A stretch of 64,000 bases of DNA from Planctomycetota bacterium. Lineage in GTDB: Bacteria; Planctomycetota; Phycisphaerae; Phycisphaerales; UBA1924. Position numbers and translations under genes: made by a program. Below the pieces are notes generated by a model. The model was not told the origin of the DNA, ran no database searches, and saw only the letters and a program-made list of their open reading frames with translations. The stretch lies in contig CAUJHH010000019.1 in the NCBI GenBank assembly GCA_963204725.1, forward strand, positions 1 to 64,000, in the 5' to 3' direction. Position 1 is the first letter of the stretch; each line of letters opens with the position of its first letter. Below are positions 55,201 to 62,081 of this stretch, piece after piece.

Positions 55201-55724
55201 CCATTCTGGCCGCGGAAGGTGAACGCGAACTGCTCGCCATTCACGAGATTCGCGTCCAGGCCGATCTCCTGGATCGTTTGGACGAAGGTGGGCGCCGGCC
55301 CCTGAGCGATGTAGTTGGGACGGTTGCGGACGGCGAAGCGACCGGCCGAGGTGATGTTGTGCGTCACGCGGAGGCCGCTGCCGCCGAAGATTGTGCCGCT
55401 GTTGATGGGCTGCACCGTCGTGCCGGCGGCAAGCTCGTCGTTGAAGTCCTCATCGAAGTCGTCGGGGTCGGAGAGCTCGAAGTCCTCCTGCGAGATGAGC
55501 GTCGGGATGGTGTAGCCGAACTGGGCCCGCACCTCGCCGATGTCGCCGGAGACGAGATCGCTCGGAGAGATCGTGATGGAGAAGAGGAGCTGCCTCGGCT
55601 CGAGCTGCTCGACCATCGCGAGGCCGGCCACGTTCGAGAGGCGTGACGCACCCGCTTCGGATCGCTTTCCGATCGTGGAGGCGGCGCGGGCATAGGGACG
55701 ACGGGAGCGACGGGAACCCTTCAT
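46266..55724 (-). CDS. Giant LEPR-XLL surface protein
   Basis: A 3152-residue protein. The ATG at 55724 has AGGAG 6 nt before it. The Arg-rich N-terminus (MKGSRRSRRPYARAAS) is followed by MVEQLEPRQLLFS, the LEPR-XLL motif of large planctomycete export proteins. Next comes a large beta-strand-repeat region with many GSIxxVxxxGxl-type units, likely a beta-helix or solenoid, and at least two PPC-like modules (EDAADVFGFVVDGQNDVRVEI; PASDVDLYRVSLQAGQILRLGK). The C-terminal about 230 residues look like a zincin-type domain ending in AAVGRRVGELLGLRMSNSYSTVTDADLMAANG; the usual HExxH is replaced by RRVGE. Cell-surface or extracellular; adhesion or structure possible. It has its own terminator. Confidence 0.85.
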   Translation of the reverse strand: MKGSRRSRRPYARAASTIGKRSEAGASRLSNVAGLAMVEQLEPRQLLFSITISPSDLVSGDIGEVRAQFGYTIPTLISQEDFELSDPDDFDEDFNDELAAGTTVQPINSGTIFGGSGLRVTHNITSAGRFAVRNRPNYIAQGPAPTFVQTIQEIGLDANLVNGEQFAFTFRGQNGTANVGVQSVTLEIYGVGNNIGLNSSLMRVDLTFRGQVVATYTGAALRNLNISNPSNQGIGTFQFTTQSAQTPVFDQIRFNSLGTNSFAVDNVNYVVPAGNFADNVTARIFGAEMVFSGPVGSTIRFLDLYGRDIVQTIALGAPQGLSVPLVDLDDNGIPNFNDGIGRIEITGGDSRTALSMVGFKIQQGEVEVLDNVRGYFDDFEDAGFGYAIDVDGNVIGLPDGPGSLILGSPWVRPQNSYNPQGFPIGTGGFVTSGFTNPEQGIFVTDGSSVGSISIHGAVFGSSQFTGAVQTLAISAPFGSFSVQGDLGAFIAATDAGIWVPDSGADLSNVTDLDVITKTNSSLVVGRTLGEFAVAGRSLMEVTVLGDTSNPQNRPLLDSLRYRERESVQGILLSATEAASVRAQLERNSVNSAGGGGQAFYYGLGFSRNDTIIGAEMINRGGTTSIISGTLGLMDPIDTNEDAADVFGFVVDGQNDVRVEISNATNEYVRIVDQDGRTLAANSTNLRGSKVSVITFTPNAPGMYYMVVSVPGVVDGAETSGTSYEITIGGLAPVTFGGLHTGGSLGQDNVRNGLGNDVNIAVLTGSMGAIRVGTGIRTSQGADAPPNGYINTDVDDVQALMTWGGGTVSVEGNLYNITTGSDLNIEFEGLRQDVINIFIGGDFGNLVTGIATAAGAGANNGLEGDLGNLNMSVGGRVGVIDIRGSIGVDRDSDISAQTGSQFVLRTGVNGGDGSIGMIRVGGHVHGPSVSLRTSPGSIVGAFLVSQDLNDPPSTFIGIWGNRGSGLSSFSTGFGSDVRFFDAPQVAVNSVNTTLPIIGGQVLEIVDDGGSKVSFNVVGGTAGANLGFVRVLPVDGSQGGAIGEVQIDLSGGLRLDVISDGRTGTPASIGHLIITNAAAASSVRFSGTGEIDVWLIEQTGGTAFDRIENLTPNGDIVAIDVIGVQTVTLDSGDLGRTEVVPFGPKLIGPFLGLASGLNGTVGAALGIPAEAMDADWGSGIFRPTNNTVTDAGAAFLDDVGSPFDPYLNGIVVRTGGILDVSTNGAIGDVILQDAAGEISRVVANADGITPLGRFEGIVGTIFANNIANVDIGDGLRARSDSPLSITGIFATNEIRNVIGDRIDNASISSTISASNQTPGEINEVNGIGAVELSRGGRIIDAFICVANMDNFWTGMLYGDDNIARGTAGDIITRDADIFRTEMFFGSLARLQVLGGVYDAVYIQANGDIGLITADEYRNSTLTGTSLELFPNAIVVDGNLGEFRVNGSTSSTETLLGTVKDITIDVVGDLNLFAAGQGFRISLDVDGTIFDFQAGRLSSSNITAGELVQMSATDSIVSSTIAISGPINSITAADSIINTSISVTGPRGRLDLVTAANLISGSIASAGPVGTISTSVGDIRAKITTITSFGTISLLSAARDLDITTSISAGVTSMVAGRNIGNKSKPGVILVKGNLGSASAGGALYSDIRVGQAISGTIAIGAVSAKAANNLVGNGSIIAFGRINAVTAAGDFGGSIVSWSGGIGSVTISNGSFYQGRKVAAYDGSIDSMVVSGGHLLGDVHADWDITSLRVVASADGVFGDVGINPALSAFRSYDARRNELPPGTAATLGVDGPKITAGHNVVSFIVTNGSLFETLVWAGRSVLSVQVNGGAANNGGTTERANIIAAGDFVGGVSFTGGLNRAFIGAGIFSLGADNLPGGTGANADTVGSGVIDGIFAGAASLVDIVAGVDAGADGMYIGGDDRTAVGLSSAGNIAIGGPVSTVRLTADSLAGGIDGRIIRASQARPTTDSQILAPDAAQPGVAVPSAGLTVSVGGVSTRISFTGPGSIRWDAATRTITFSGTTLATVLRVAPNNGANLSGLNIVGRDDVSIGSIIVTGQLVGNSNIKVDGNAGTINLSAFDSTGTILVGGTLSSLVSGNFFGGHVEARTITATNISGFFGNATPSVTGEASISAIEIGSVNVSGAMLGLISADRSIASVAIGGAISTGFVRAGDTVGSLTAGSLHRAWISARDAINSISVSGNMFDSSIMAGIDLGTDGRFGGTGSAADLVTTGRIGTVTVGGTFLESDIVAGIHRGSDAFFGNADDLVAEGRSTITSVTIAGNQVGSNVNSESYAISSTGTIGSARIGGLPAKDQGNFKFGPIGYNPESIQVTNLQVDEATRLYSAKLTFNLPLDVATLSRALSVSEVRGTGSVTIRLIEGIDYTLDYNASTRVATVSFSRAVTERNLPQVVGVPGPGVYRFQLDQNFLRSSLVNARLDGDGNGIAESGDSFSDDSFVGDAGDKIVSQRSTIANTFGNALLGIDFYGPFNLDIVMDNNRASDGLADANRAYTIRGSIGDHPDTDINFFKPASDVDLYRVSLQAGQILRLGKMEGSALLAGRYIVDPSGAIVDEGQTSASLIALPVSGLSEFDLVSEFSYLVKQSGVYYIAIGNSTAFGDTSVPNIDSIPGAVGTYRFSVEIFDDADSGFNAPTNSGDGNAIVYAPANIDFAGPDRIFNTADDVNTRIIGSYTFTYNAGPDGIKGNADDFVLGTSPDGVSSNYAVTNIDGVNTAVRTVTINSAIGPTGHAGVPGDVWADVDIFHLNNRQAIAAGTHIRATVKLSEFGADLGSRNQRSVADIFLLSSFFDYRGFVQFGIFDTTNSTGIDDGVLVFSPTDFTGREGVPGTIADNGTNSYGFDENGDFFIDFVTPGAIGSDGTVAAKYAVYLQGAFNTDYQIEVVQYGGTVAAAPQISQNILLETRGGSVDWLEAGGLTTNLAGFDAKSLGYSGKVSDGRTVDQFLLDSIISQLSDAYAAAGIDVRISTNPADFEFQDYSTVFLSSSFDNLNFINSGFSFFGIGSITNQPFGYSERSDPLNTDTSDEAVVFVPSATVLGYNQSQAELEQLSQSLTAAVGRRVGELLGLRMSNSYSTVTDADLMAANGVQTIPGVDQPYNYSNASRLLSTSIDPIDNTNFFLGRQRSVSLLDRILASD

Positions 55725-56283
55725 GGCTGCTCCTGAGTAACGAGCGATCGCGGACCCGGCAAGCCGGAGCCGCTTCGAAGTTCGACTGTTCCGGACCGTG
55801 GCGAGCGACGCGATCGCTTCCAAGCCCGCCCATGGCCGCGCCTCGCCATTGCGGCGGGGTTCGACAGGGGCGTGGATGGTAGCGACAACGTCATCACCGT
55901 GAAGTCCTTCAAGGCCCGGTTCGGACTCGTGCATCGCACGAGGCCGACTTTTGTCTGACTGGTGTGCCCGGCGGACGCAAACCCGAATCGTTTCGAGATC
56001 GCATCACCTGGGGTTGGACGCGGCTTCCGCAGCGTTCAGAACGCTCTCGAAGCACTCGTCCAGGCCCGATGGCGACAAGCGGGGGTCGCCCAAGGGCCGG
56101 GGTCGCGCACCCGGCGCGTCCCACTGGCTGACAATCTACCCATACGTCGTCCGGAAAGCAAGGTTCCCAGACCGTCAACCCGATCTCAGACGCAGAATGA
56201 GGCGTTGACCCCGAGCGGCAGACCGCGGCCTCGGAATCCGCCCAAATACCGAATCGATGACCGAGGTCCCCACCGATACGCCG
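55725..56283. other. Intergenic region upstream of the giant gene
   Basis: About 560 bases with no credible coding sequence. The promoter of the giant gene should be here. I saw no clear -35/-10 pair, repeat or RNA consensus. Confidence 0.4.
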
Positions 56284-57531
56284 CTACAGGATTCGAGAGG
56301 CCCTCGGATAGCTCCCGAGCACCACCATCTCTTTGCAGTGCTTCTCTGCCTCGGTGATCGCCGCCGCCATCGCCTTCTCGTCGCGGTGCCCCTGCGCGTC
56401 GATGAAGAACGCGTAGGTCCAATTGCTACGCCCTGCGGGACGCTTGTCGATGTGGGTCAGGTTGATCCCCGCATCCCGCATGACCGCCAGCACATCAACC
56501 AGCGCACCGGGCTTGTTGAGCGTCGTGAACATCATCGAGGTCTTGTCGTCCCCCGACTTCTGGGCCTTCTGCCGCGAGATCACGAAGAACCGCGTGATGT
56601 TGTTCGGGTTGTCCTCGATCTTCTCAAAGAGCGCACGGAGCCCGTAGATCTGGCCGGCGAGAACGCTCCCGATCGCAGCGGTTCGGCCCTCGGCACCGAT
56701 CGCCTCGGCCTGTTTGTATTCCTCGGCCGCGATCTGCGCCGCGCGGCTGCTGCTCGGCGCAGGGATGAGTTCCGCTTGCGGGTATTGTGTCGCGAGCCAC
56801 GTGCGGCACTGCGTGAAGACCTCGGGCTTCGAGTGGATCCGCCTGACGAGGCTCGGCTTGCAGTTGGCGAGAAGTGCGTGATGGATCTCGATCAGCACCT
56901 CGGCGTAGATGTTGATCTGGCCCTTGTTCTCGATGAAGGCGTCGAGGGTCTCGACGATCCCGCCTCCCGTCGAGTTCTCGATCGGTACCAGGCCATAGTC
57001 GACGTGCCCGCGGATGACCTCGGTGAAGACGCCGCGGATCTCGTGGAGGTTCTCGTAGTCCACAGACGATCCGAACTGCCGGACCGCCGCGAGATGCGAG
57101 TAGGAACCCGCCGGACCGAGGAACCCGATCCGGAGCGGACGCTCGAGCGCGAATGAGCCGGACATGATCTCTTTGTAAACCCCCTCGATGGTCCGATCCG
57201 GCAGAGGCCCGGCGTTCTGCTTCAGAACGCGCGAGAGGACCTCCTGCTCCCGGTGCGGCGTGTAGATCGGCACGTTGTGCTTGCGTTTGACCTTGCCCAC
57301 GCGCACCGCGAGCCGGGCCCGCTGATTCAGCAGTTCCACGATCTGTTCATCGAGCTTGCTGATGCCGACGCGCAGCTTGTCGAGCGCGATCGGCGCCTTC
57401 GTCGGCGCGGGCTCTGCAGAAGCGGCGCGCGAGCCCTTCGGCTTTGGCGCAGTTCCCGCGCTCGATCTGGGCTTGGCGTGCGCCTTCCCGCGCTTCTTTG
57501 AACGATCTTTTGAGTTTCCGGAACGACCCAT
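56284..57531 (-). CDS. pheA: Bifunctional chorismate mutase/prephenate dehydratase
   Basis: A 415-residue enzyme of phenylalanine synthesis. After a basic Ser/Lys/Pro-rich tail of 50 residues comes the AroQ-type chorismate mutase domain (LRVGISKLDEQIVELLNQRARLAVRVGKVKRK). The prephenate dehydratase domain follows (IGFLGPAGSYSHLAAVRQFG, YGLVPIENSTGGGI, and NITRFFVISR, which carries the family's TRF element) and a C-terminal ACT domain (TSMMFTTLNKPGALVDVLAVMRDAGINLTHIDKRPAGR) for feedback control by phenylalanine. ATG at 57531 has GGGAG 6 nt upstream. Confidence 0.95.
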   Translation of the reverse strand: MGRSGNSKDRSKKRGKAHAKPRSSAGTAPKPKGSRAASAEPAPTKAPIALDKLRVGISKLDEQIVELLNQRARLAVRVGKVKRKHNVPIYTPHREQEVLSRVLKQNAGPLPDRTIEGVYKEIMSGSFALERPLRIGFLGPAGSYSHLAAVRQFGSSVDYENLHEIRGVFTEVIRGHVDYGLVPIENSTGGGIVETLDAFIENKGQINIYAEVLIEIHHALLANCKPSLVRRIHSKPEVFTQCRTWLATQYPQAELIPAPSSSRAAQIAAEEYKQAEAIGAEGRTAAIGSVLAGQIYGLRALFEKIEDNPNNITRFFVISRQKAQKSGDDKTSMMFTTLNKPGALVDVLAVMRDAGINLTHIDKRPAGRSNWTYAFFIDAQGHRDEKAMAAAITEAEKHCKEMVVLGSYPRASRIL

Positions 57532-57693
57532 GCCATCTCCCGATTCGTGTGGCACAATAACGCATGCGGGACGGAAGATCCGGACCTGCGCACATGTCGC
57601 GCCCGGAGTATCGGTCAGGACCGCCATCATGACCAGCCCCCGGGCCAAGCAATGCCTTGAAACCCGGGCAGGAGTCGCCCGAAGCACAGGAGC

Positions 57694-58674
57694 GTGGAGG
57701 ACTTGCGCTCAACATTCCCAATTCACGGCATGGAGGCGATCGATCGCCTCCTGGCCACTCTGAGCAACCTGCCCGTGGGGATGCACGGCGGCGCACTTCT
57801 TGCGCTCCTGGCGGGTCTGGCCCTCTGGCTTTTCGGCGCCAAGATCCTGAAACCCATGTTTGCGCTTCTGGGGATGGCCCTGGGCTCTCTGGCTGGAGCA
57901 ATCGCTCTCCCTTTGCTCGGCATCATGCAGGTCGGGTCGTTCCCGTCGGTCTATGTGGGGCTTGGCGCCGGAGCACTCGTCGGCCTCGTGGTCGCCTGCC
58001 TCCTCTTCCGGTTCGCGCTGATTGTGGCATCGGGAATCGTCTTCACCGCTGCGGGTGTTCTCGGCGCCGCGACGTACCTCAATTTCCAGAGTCCGGGCAT
58101 GATCGATCCACCTGCGCGGCTGCTCCTCGCGCCCGCGCCGGACCGGAGCATCGACGAACACGCCACGCCATCCACGTTGACAACCATCGGGGCGGACGGT
58201 GCGGTGACGACAATCCAGCCCACCGAGTCCTCCTTGACCGGGCTCGGCGCAGAAGGGGCCGACGCCATCGCCGGCGTCACGCTGCCAAAGGTGCAGGAAC
58301 AAGCCGCCAAGGCCCGGGCGTTCCTCGATGAGATGGGCCAGCGCGGCAACACAGCCTGGGCGTCGGTCGGTGCGCGCGAGCGTCTGGTCCTGACCGGGGG
58401 CGGCGTGCTCGGCGCAACCATCGGCGTCCTCTTCGGCATCATGATGCCCAAGCGCTCTGGAGCGATGGTCACCTCGCTCTTCGGCGCTTCGGTGGTTCTC
58501 TTCGCTGCGGTCTGGCTCGCGGGCGCTACGGACGCGCCAGGAAAGTCGCTCCTCGAGCAGCCCCCGATGACGGTCGCGATCGGCCTCGTCGTCGCGACGA
58601 TGCTCGGCATGCTGCTTCAACTCACTGTCACGAACAAGCGTGCAGCGGGTGCGCCAAAGCCGGCGGGCGCGTAG
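57694..58674 (+). CDS. Polytopic membrane protein
   Basis: A 326-residue protein with about seven hydrophobic segments. A group is near the N-terminus (ALLALLAGLALWLFGAKILKP, MFALLGMALGSLAGAIALPLL, LIVASGIVFTAAGVLGAATYL) and one near the C-terminus (VLTGGGVLGATIGVLFGIMMP, MTVAIGLVVATMLGMLLQL), with a polar loop of about 80 residues between. Not recognised. Start uncertain: GTG at 57694 or ATG at 57730. Confidence 0.6.
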   Translation: MEDLRSTFPIHGMEAIDRLLATLSNLPVGMHGGALLALLAGLALWLFGAKILKPMFALLGMALGSLAGAIALPLLGIMQVGSFPSVYVGLGAGALVGLVVACLLFRFALIVASGIVFTAAGVLGAATYLNFQSPGMIDPPARLLLAPAPDRSIDEHATPSTLTTIGADGAVTTIQPTESSLTGLGAEGADAIAGVTLPKVQEQAAKARAFLDEMGQRGNTAWASVGARERLVLTGGGVLGATIGVLFGIMMPKRSGAMVTSLFGASVVLFAAVWLAGATDAPGKSLLEQPPMTVAIGLVVATMLGMLLQLTVTNKRAAGAPKPAGA

Positions 58675-58717
58675 CGACGATGCGGCACGCTCGAGCCTCA
58701 TCCGAATCAGGTGGCGA

Positions 58718-60364
58718 TCACGCCCCGACGCGCTGGGCAACGGACGTCGAAGCGTCCTTTGCGGGATCGGAAGCGTCTTTGTGCTCATCGGCGTGCTGGC
58801 CGGGTTGCTGGGGCGTGTGGCCTGGCGCTCGCACGCCGCTGCCCTCGACAACCGCTGCGTTCCGGCTCGCGTTCAGGAGCCCGTTCCCGAAGAACGAGAG
58901 CGAAACGACGAGCACGAGCGCGATGAGCCCCGAAATCGCACGGGCGGGGAACGGCGCGAGCCCCGGCTGCGGCCCGTCGGTCGCGTCCTCGAGCATCGCG
59001 ACACCCGCGAGCCGCAGGTAGTAGAACGCGGCAACCGCGGAGTTGATGCCCAAGACGATCACGAGAACGATCTCGCCCGCCGCGATGCCGGAGGTGAAGA
59101 GCGTCAGCTTGCTGAAGAATCCGAGCAGCGGGGGAAGGCCGAGCAACGAGAGCGAGCAGACCACGAGCGTCCAGCCGAGCATGGGATGCGTGGCGCAGAG
59201 CCCTCGCAGGTCATCGAACGAGTCGATCTCCACCGGGCGTCCGTCGCGCCCGCGCCGTTCCAGACCGGCAAGAGCCGCAAACGCGCCGACGTTCATCAGC
59301 CCGTATGCCGCGAGATAGAAGAGCACCGCCGCGATGCCGTTGTGCGAGATGCTCGCTCCGTAGGCGCCGGGCCCGGCGATAAGCCCCACCAGCATGTAAC
59401 CGGAGTGCGCGATCGAGGAATACGCGAGCATACGCTTCGGGCTGCTCTGCAGCAGGGCGAGCACGTTGCCCACTGTCATGGTCAGCGCCGCGACCACCCA
59501 GAGCAGCAATCGCAGTTCCGAAGGGAGCGCGTGCCCTGCGGCGATGACGGAGCCGTGGTCCCAGCCGACGATCGCGAGCAGGAGGATGAGACTGAGGAAC
59601 CCTGCGGTCTTCGGGACGAACGCGAGAAAGGCCGTGACGGGCGCCGCTGCGCCCTGGTAGACGTCGGCGGTGTAGAAGTGCATCGGAACTGCCGCGATCT
59701 TGAACGACACGCCGATGATCGCGAGGATCATGCCTGCGAGCGTGATGGGGTTCATGCCGTGGTCGGCGATGGCCGCAGAGATGTCAACAAACTTGGTCGA
59801 GCCCGTTCCGCCGTAGATCAGCGCAAAGCCGTAGAGGAAGACGGCGGCGCCGAGCGCACCCAGAAAGAAGTACTTGACCCCCGCTTCCTGTGAGCGTGTG
59901 CCGCGAGTGGACATCGTGACGAGCACATAGGTCGGCAGGGACGTCAGCTCGAGCGCCAGGAAGAGCCAGATCAGATCAGTCGCCGAGGCGCAGAGCATCG
60001 CACCCGTCAGCGAGAAGAGGATGAATGAATAGAACTCGGCGCGGTTGGTGCGGAGCGCGTCGAAGACGCCTCCACGGGCCACACGCGCGTCCTCTTCGCG
60101 ATCGACGGTGCCGGCGACCAGCAGCACGAGCAGCACCCCAACGAGCGCGATCAGCGCCTTGGCGTATGGGGTCATCGCGGGGAGCAGGCCGTCGCCGGCC
60201 GGCCCATTGACCGCGAAGATCGCGGCGAAGACCAGCCCGATCGCGCTGAGCAATCCGCACGAGCGCCTGACCGCCAGATTCGGCGAGAGCCCGACGACCA
60301 TGACGATGCACGTGGTCAGAAAGACGATGATCTCGGGGATCAGCAGGGGCAGCTTCTCGCTCAC
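58718..60364 (-). CDS. nuoN: NADH-quinone oxidoreductase subunit N
   Basis: A 548-residue antiporter-like subunit of complex I (Mrp-type fold) with 14 predicted helices. Seen: KYFFLGALGAAVFLYGFALIYG, GVSFKIAAVPMHFYTADVYQGA and LAYSSIAHSGYMLVGLI. Its GTG start shares GTGA with the nuoM stop. Third gene of nuoL-nuoM-nuoN. The last 40 residues form a Gly/Pro/Glu-rich tail. Confidence 0.93.
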   Translation of the reverse strand: MSEKLPLLIPEIIVFLTTCIVMVVGLSPNLAVRRSCGLLSAIGLVFAAIFAVNGPAGDGLLPAMTPYAKALIALVGVLLVLLVAGTVDREEDARVARGGVFDALRTNRAEFYSFILFSLTGAMLCASATDLIWLFLALELTSLPTYVLVTMSTRGTRSQEAGVKYFFLGALGAAVFLYGFALIYGGTGSTKFVDISAAIADHGMNPITLAGMILAIIGVSFKIAAVPMHFYTADVYQGAAAPVTAFLAFVPKTAGFLSLILLLAIVGWDHGSVIAAGHALPSELRLLLWVVAALTMTVGNVLALLQSSPKRMLAYSSIAHSGYMLVGLIAGPGAYGASISHNGIAAVLFYLAAYGLMNVGAFAALAGLERRGRDGRPVEIDSFDDLRGLCATHPMLGWTLVVCSLSLLGLPPLLGFFSKLTLFTSGIAAGEIVLVIVLGINSAVAAFYYLRLAGVAMLEDATDGPQPGLAPFPARAISGLIALVLVVSLSFFGNGLLNASRNAAVVEGSGVRAPGHTPQQPGQHADEHKDASDPAKDASTSVAQRVGA

Positions 60365-62052
60365 TTGTCACCCCCAGCAGCCGTCGCGTCGGCCACGGCG
60401 GTCTCACGCTCGCTCGTCGCCATCGCGTGCGCCCCACCGGGGCTCGCGGGGCGTCGGCCCGCCGCTTCGATCGTCTCGACAATGTTGTTCACAGGTGGCT
60501 CGAGCGCCTTGATCACCGGACCCGGGAAGAGCCCAAGCACGAGGCAGAGAATCGCGAGTGGCAGCAGCACGAAGATCTCACGCTCGCAGAGATCGGTCGG
60601 CAGCGGGCCGTGCGAGTGATCTCCGTGGCCGTGGTCGTCGTGACCGGGCGGCAGCACCAGCGGCCCCCAGACCACGCGTCCAACCATGTAGAGCAGATAC
60701 ATCGCTGCGATGATCATTCCCAGACCCGCGACCAGCGCGTACCAGAATCCGAGGTCGCCGCCAGTCCCGCCGGGGAGCGCGCCCCACGCATCGCCCGCCT
60801 GGAACGCGCCGAGAAGGCACATGAACTCGCTGATGAATCCGTTGAGTCCCGGCAATCCGACGGAGGCCATGGTGAAGAAGATCATGAAGGTCGCCCACAC
60901 GGGCATCTTCGCGGCGAGCCCGCCGAGCTCCTTCATCGAGCGCGTGTGATACCGCTCGTAGACCATGCCGATCAGAAGGAAGAGCGCGCCGGTCGAGAGA
61001 CCGTGGTTGATCATGTAGAGAATCGAGCCGGTGATGCCGATCGTGTTGAGCGACGCGAGCCCGAGGATGCAGAATCCAAGGTGCGCGACGGAAGAGTACG
61101 CGACGAGCTTCTTGACGTCGGTCTGCACCCAGCAGATCAGCCCGCCATAGAGAATGCCGATGATCGAGAGCGTCGCAATAAGCGGCGCGTGCTCGACGAC
61201 CGCCGCAGGAAGGAACGGCAGCACGAAGCGGAACATGCCGTAGGTGCCGAGCTTGAGCAGCACGCCGGCCAGCACAACCGAGCCCGCCGTGGGTGCCTCG
61301 GTGTGCGCCAGGGGCAGCCACGTGTGGACCGGGAAGAGGGGGATCTTGATGGCGAATCCGCACATCATCGCGAGCAGCAGCCAGCCCTGCACATTGGCGG
61401 GCATCGCCTGGGCCGCGAGCTCCAGCGCGCCGATGTCGAACGTCCAGCGTCCGGCGGTCTCGATCCCGACCGACTCGAGCTGCGTCGCGTTGAACCACGC
61501 GATGTAGATGAGGCCGGCCAGCGTGATGACGGAGCCGGTGAACGTGTACAGGAAGAACTTGGTGGCGGCCGCCTTGCGGTTGGTCGACCCGAAGAGCGAG
61601 ATCAGCACGTACATCGGCACGAGCGTGAACTCGAAGCACGTGTAGAACATGACGATGTCGCGCGACGCGAAGACACCCGTCATCGCGGCCTGCAGCACCA
61701 GCAGCCACGAGTAGTAGGTGCGCTCCTGCCGCTGGATCGCCGTGAAGGAGCAGAAGACGCAGATCGGCCCGAGCAGCAGCGTGAGGGCGATGAGCATCAT
61801 CGACACCGAATCGACGCCCACCGAGAGACGCAGGCCAATTGCCGGAAGCCAGTCCCACGCCGCGGCGAGCTGCATCGATGCCGGCGAGCCCCAGTCGAAT
61901 CGACCAAGGGCGTTCACGCCGATGCCCGCCGCGAGTAGCGTGCCGATCACAGCGTGGAACTTGGACTCCTGCGCGGGGCGCAGCGCGATCAGGATCGCGA
62001 AGGCCAGCGGCACGAGAATCAGCAGGACCAACTCCACCAGAGACTCCTTCAC
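60361..62052 (-). CDS. nuoM: NADH-quinone oxidoreductase subunit M
   Basis: A 563-residue antiporter-like proton-pump subunit. Seen: FTLVPMYVLISLFG, TKFFLYTFTGSVITLAGLIYI, IKIPLFPVHTWLPLAHTEAPTAGSV and KKLVAYSSVAHLGFCILGL. Starts at a GTG, 29 bases downstream of nuoL. A His-rich cytoplasmic or periplasmic loop (HDDHGHGDHSHG) lies near the C-terminus. Confidence 0.95.
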   Translation of the reverse strand: MKESLVELVLLILVPLAFAILIALRPAQESKFHAVIGTLLAAGIGVNALGRFDWGSPASMQLAAAWDWLPAIGLRLSVGVDSVSMMLIALTLLLGPICVFCSFTAIQRQERTYYSWLLVLQAAMTGVFASRDIVMFYTCFEFTLVPMYVLISLFGSTNRKAAATKFFLYTFTGSVITLAGLIYIAWFNATQLESVGIETAGRWTFDIGALELAAQAMPANVQGWLLLAMMCGFAIKIPLFPVHTWLPLAHTEAPTAGSVVLAGVLLKLGTYGMFRFVLPFLPAAVVEHAPLIATLSIIGILYGGLICWVQTDVKKLVAYSSVAHLGFCILGLASLNTIGITGSILYMINHGLSTGALFLLIGMVYERYHTRSMKELGGLAAKMPVWATFMIFFTMASVGLPGLNGFISEFMCLLGAFQAGDAWGALPGGTGGDLGFWYALVAGLGMIIAAMYLLYMVGRVVWGPLVLPPGHDDHGHGDHSHGPLPTDLCEREIFVLLPLAILCLVLGLFPGPVIKALEPPVNNIVETIEAAGRRPASPGGAHAMATSERETAVADATAAGGDK

Positions 62053-62081
62053 GCGGCACGTTCAGACGCCGCGATCGACAC

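Noticed and set aside
55962-56357. Possible small genes upstream of the giant gene
   Set aside because: No ribosome binding site, no recognisable pattern, and frames in both directions look like random high-GC openings.
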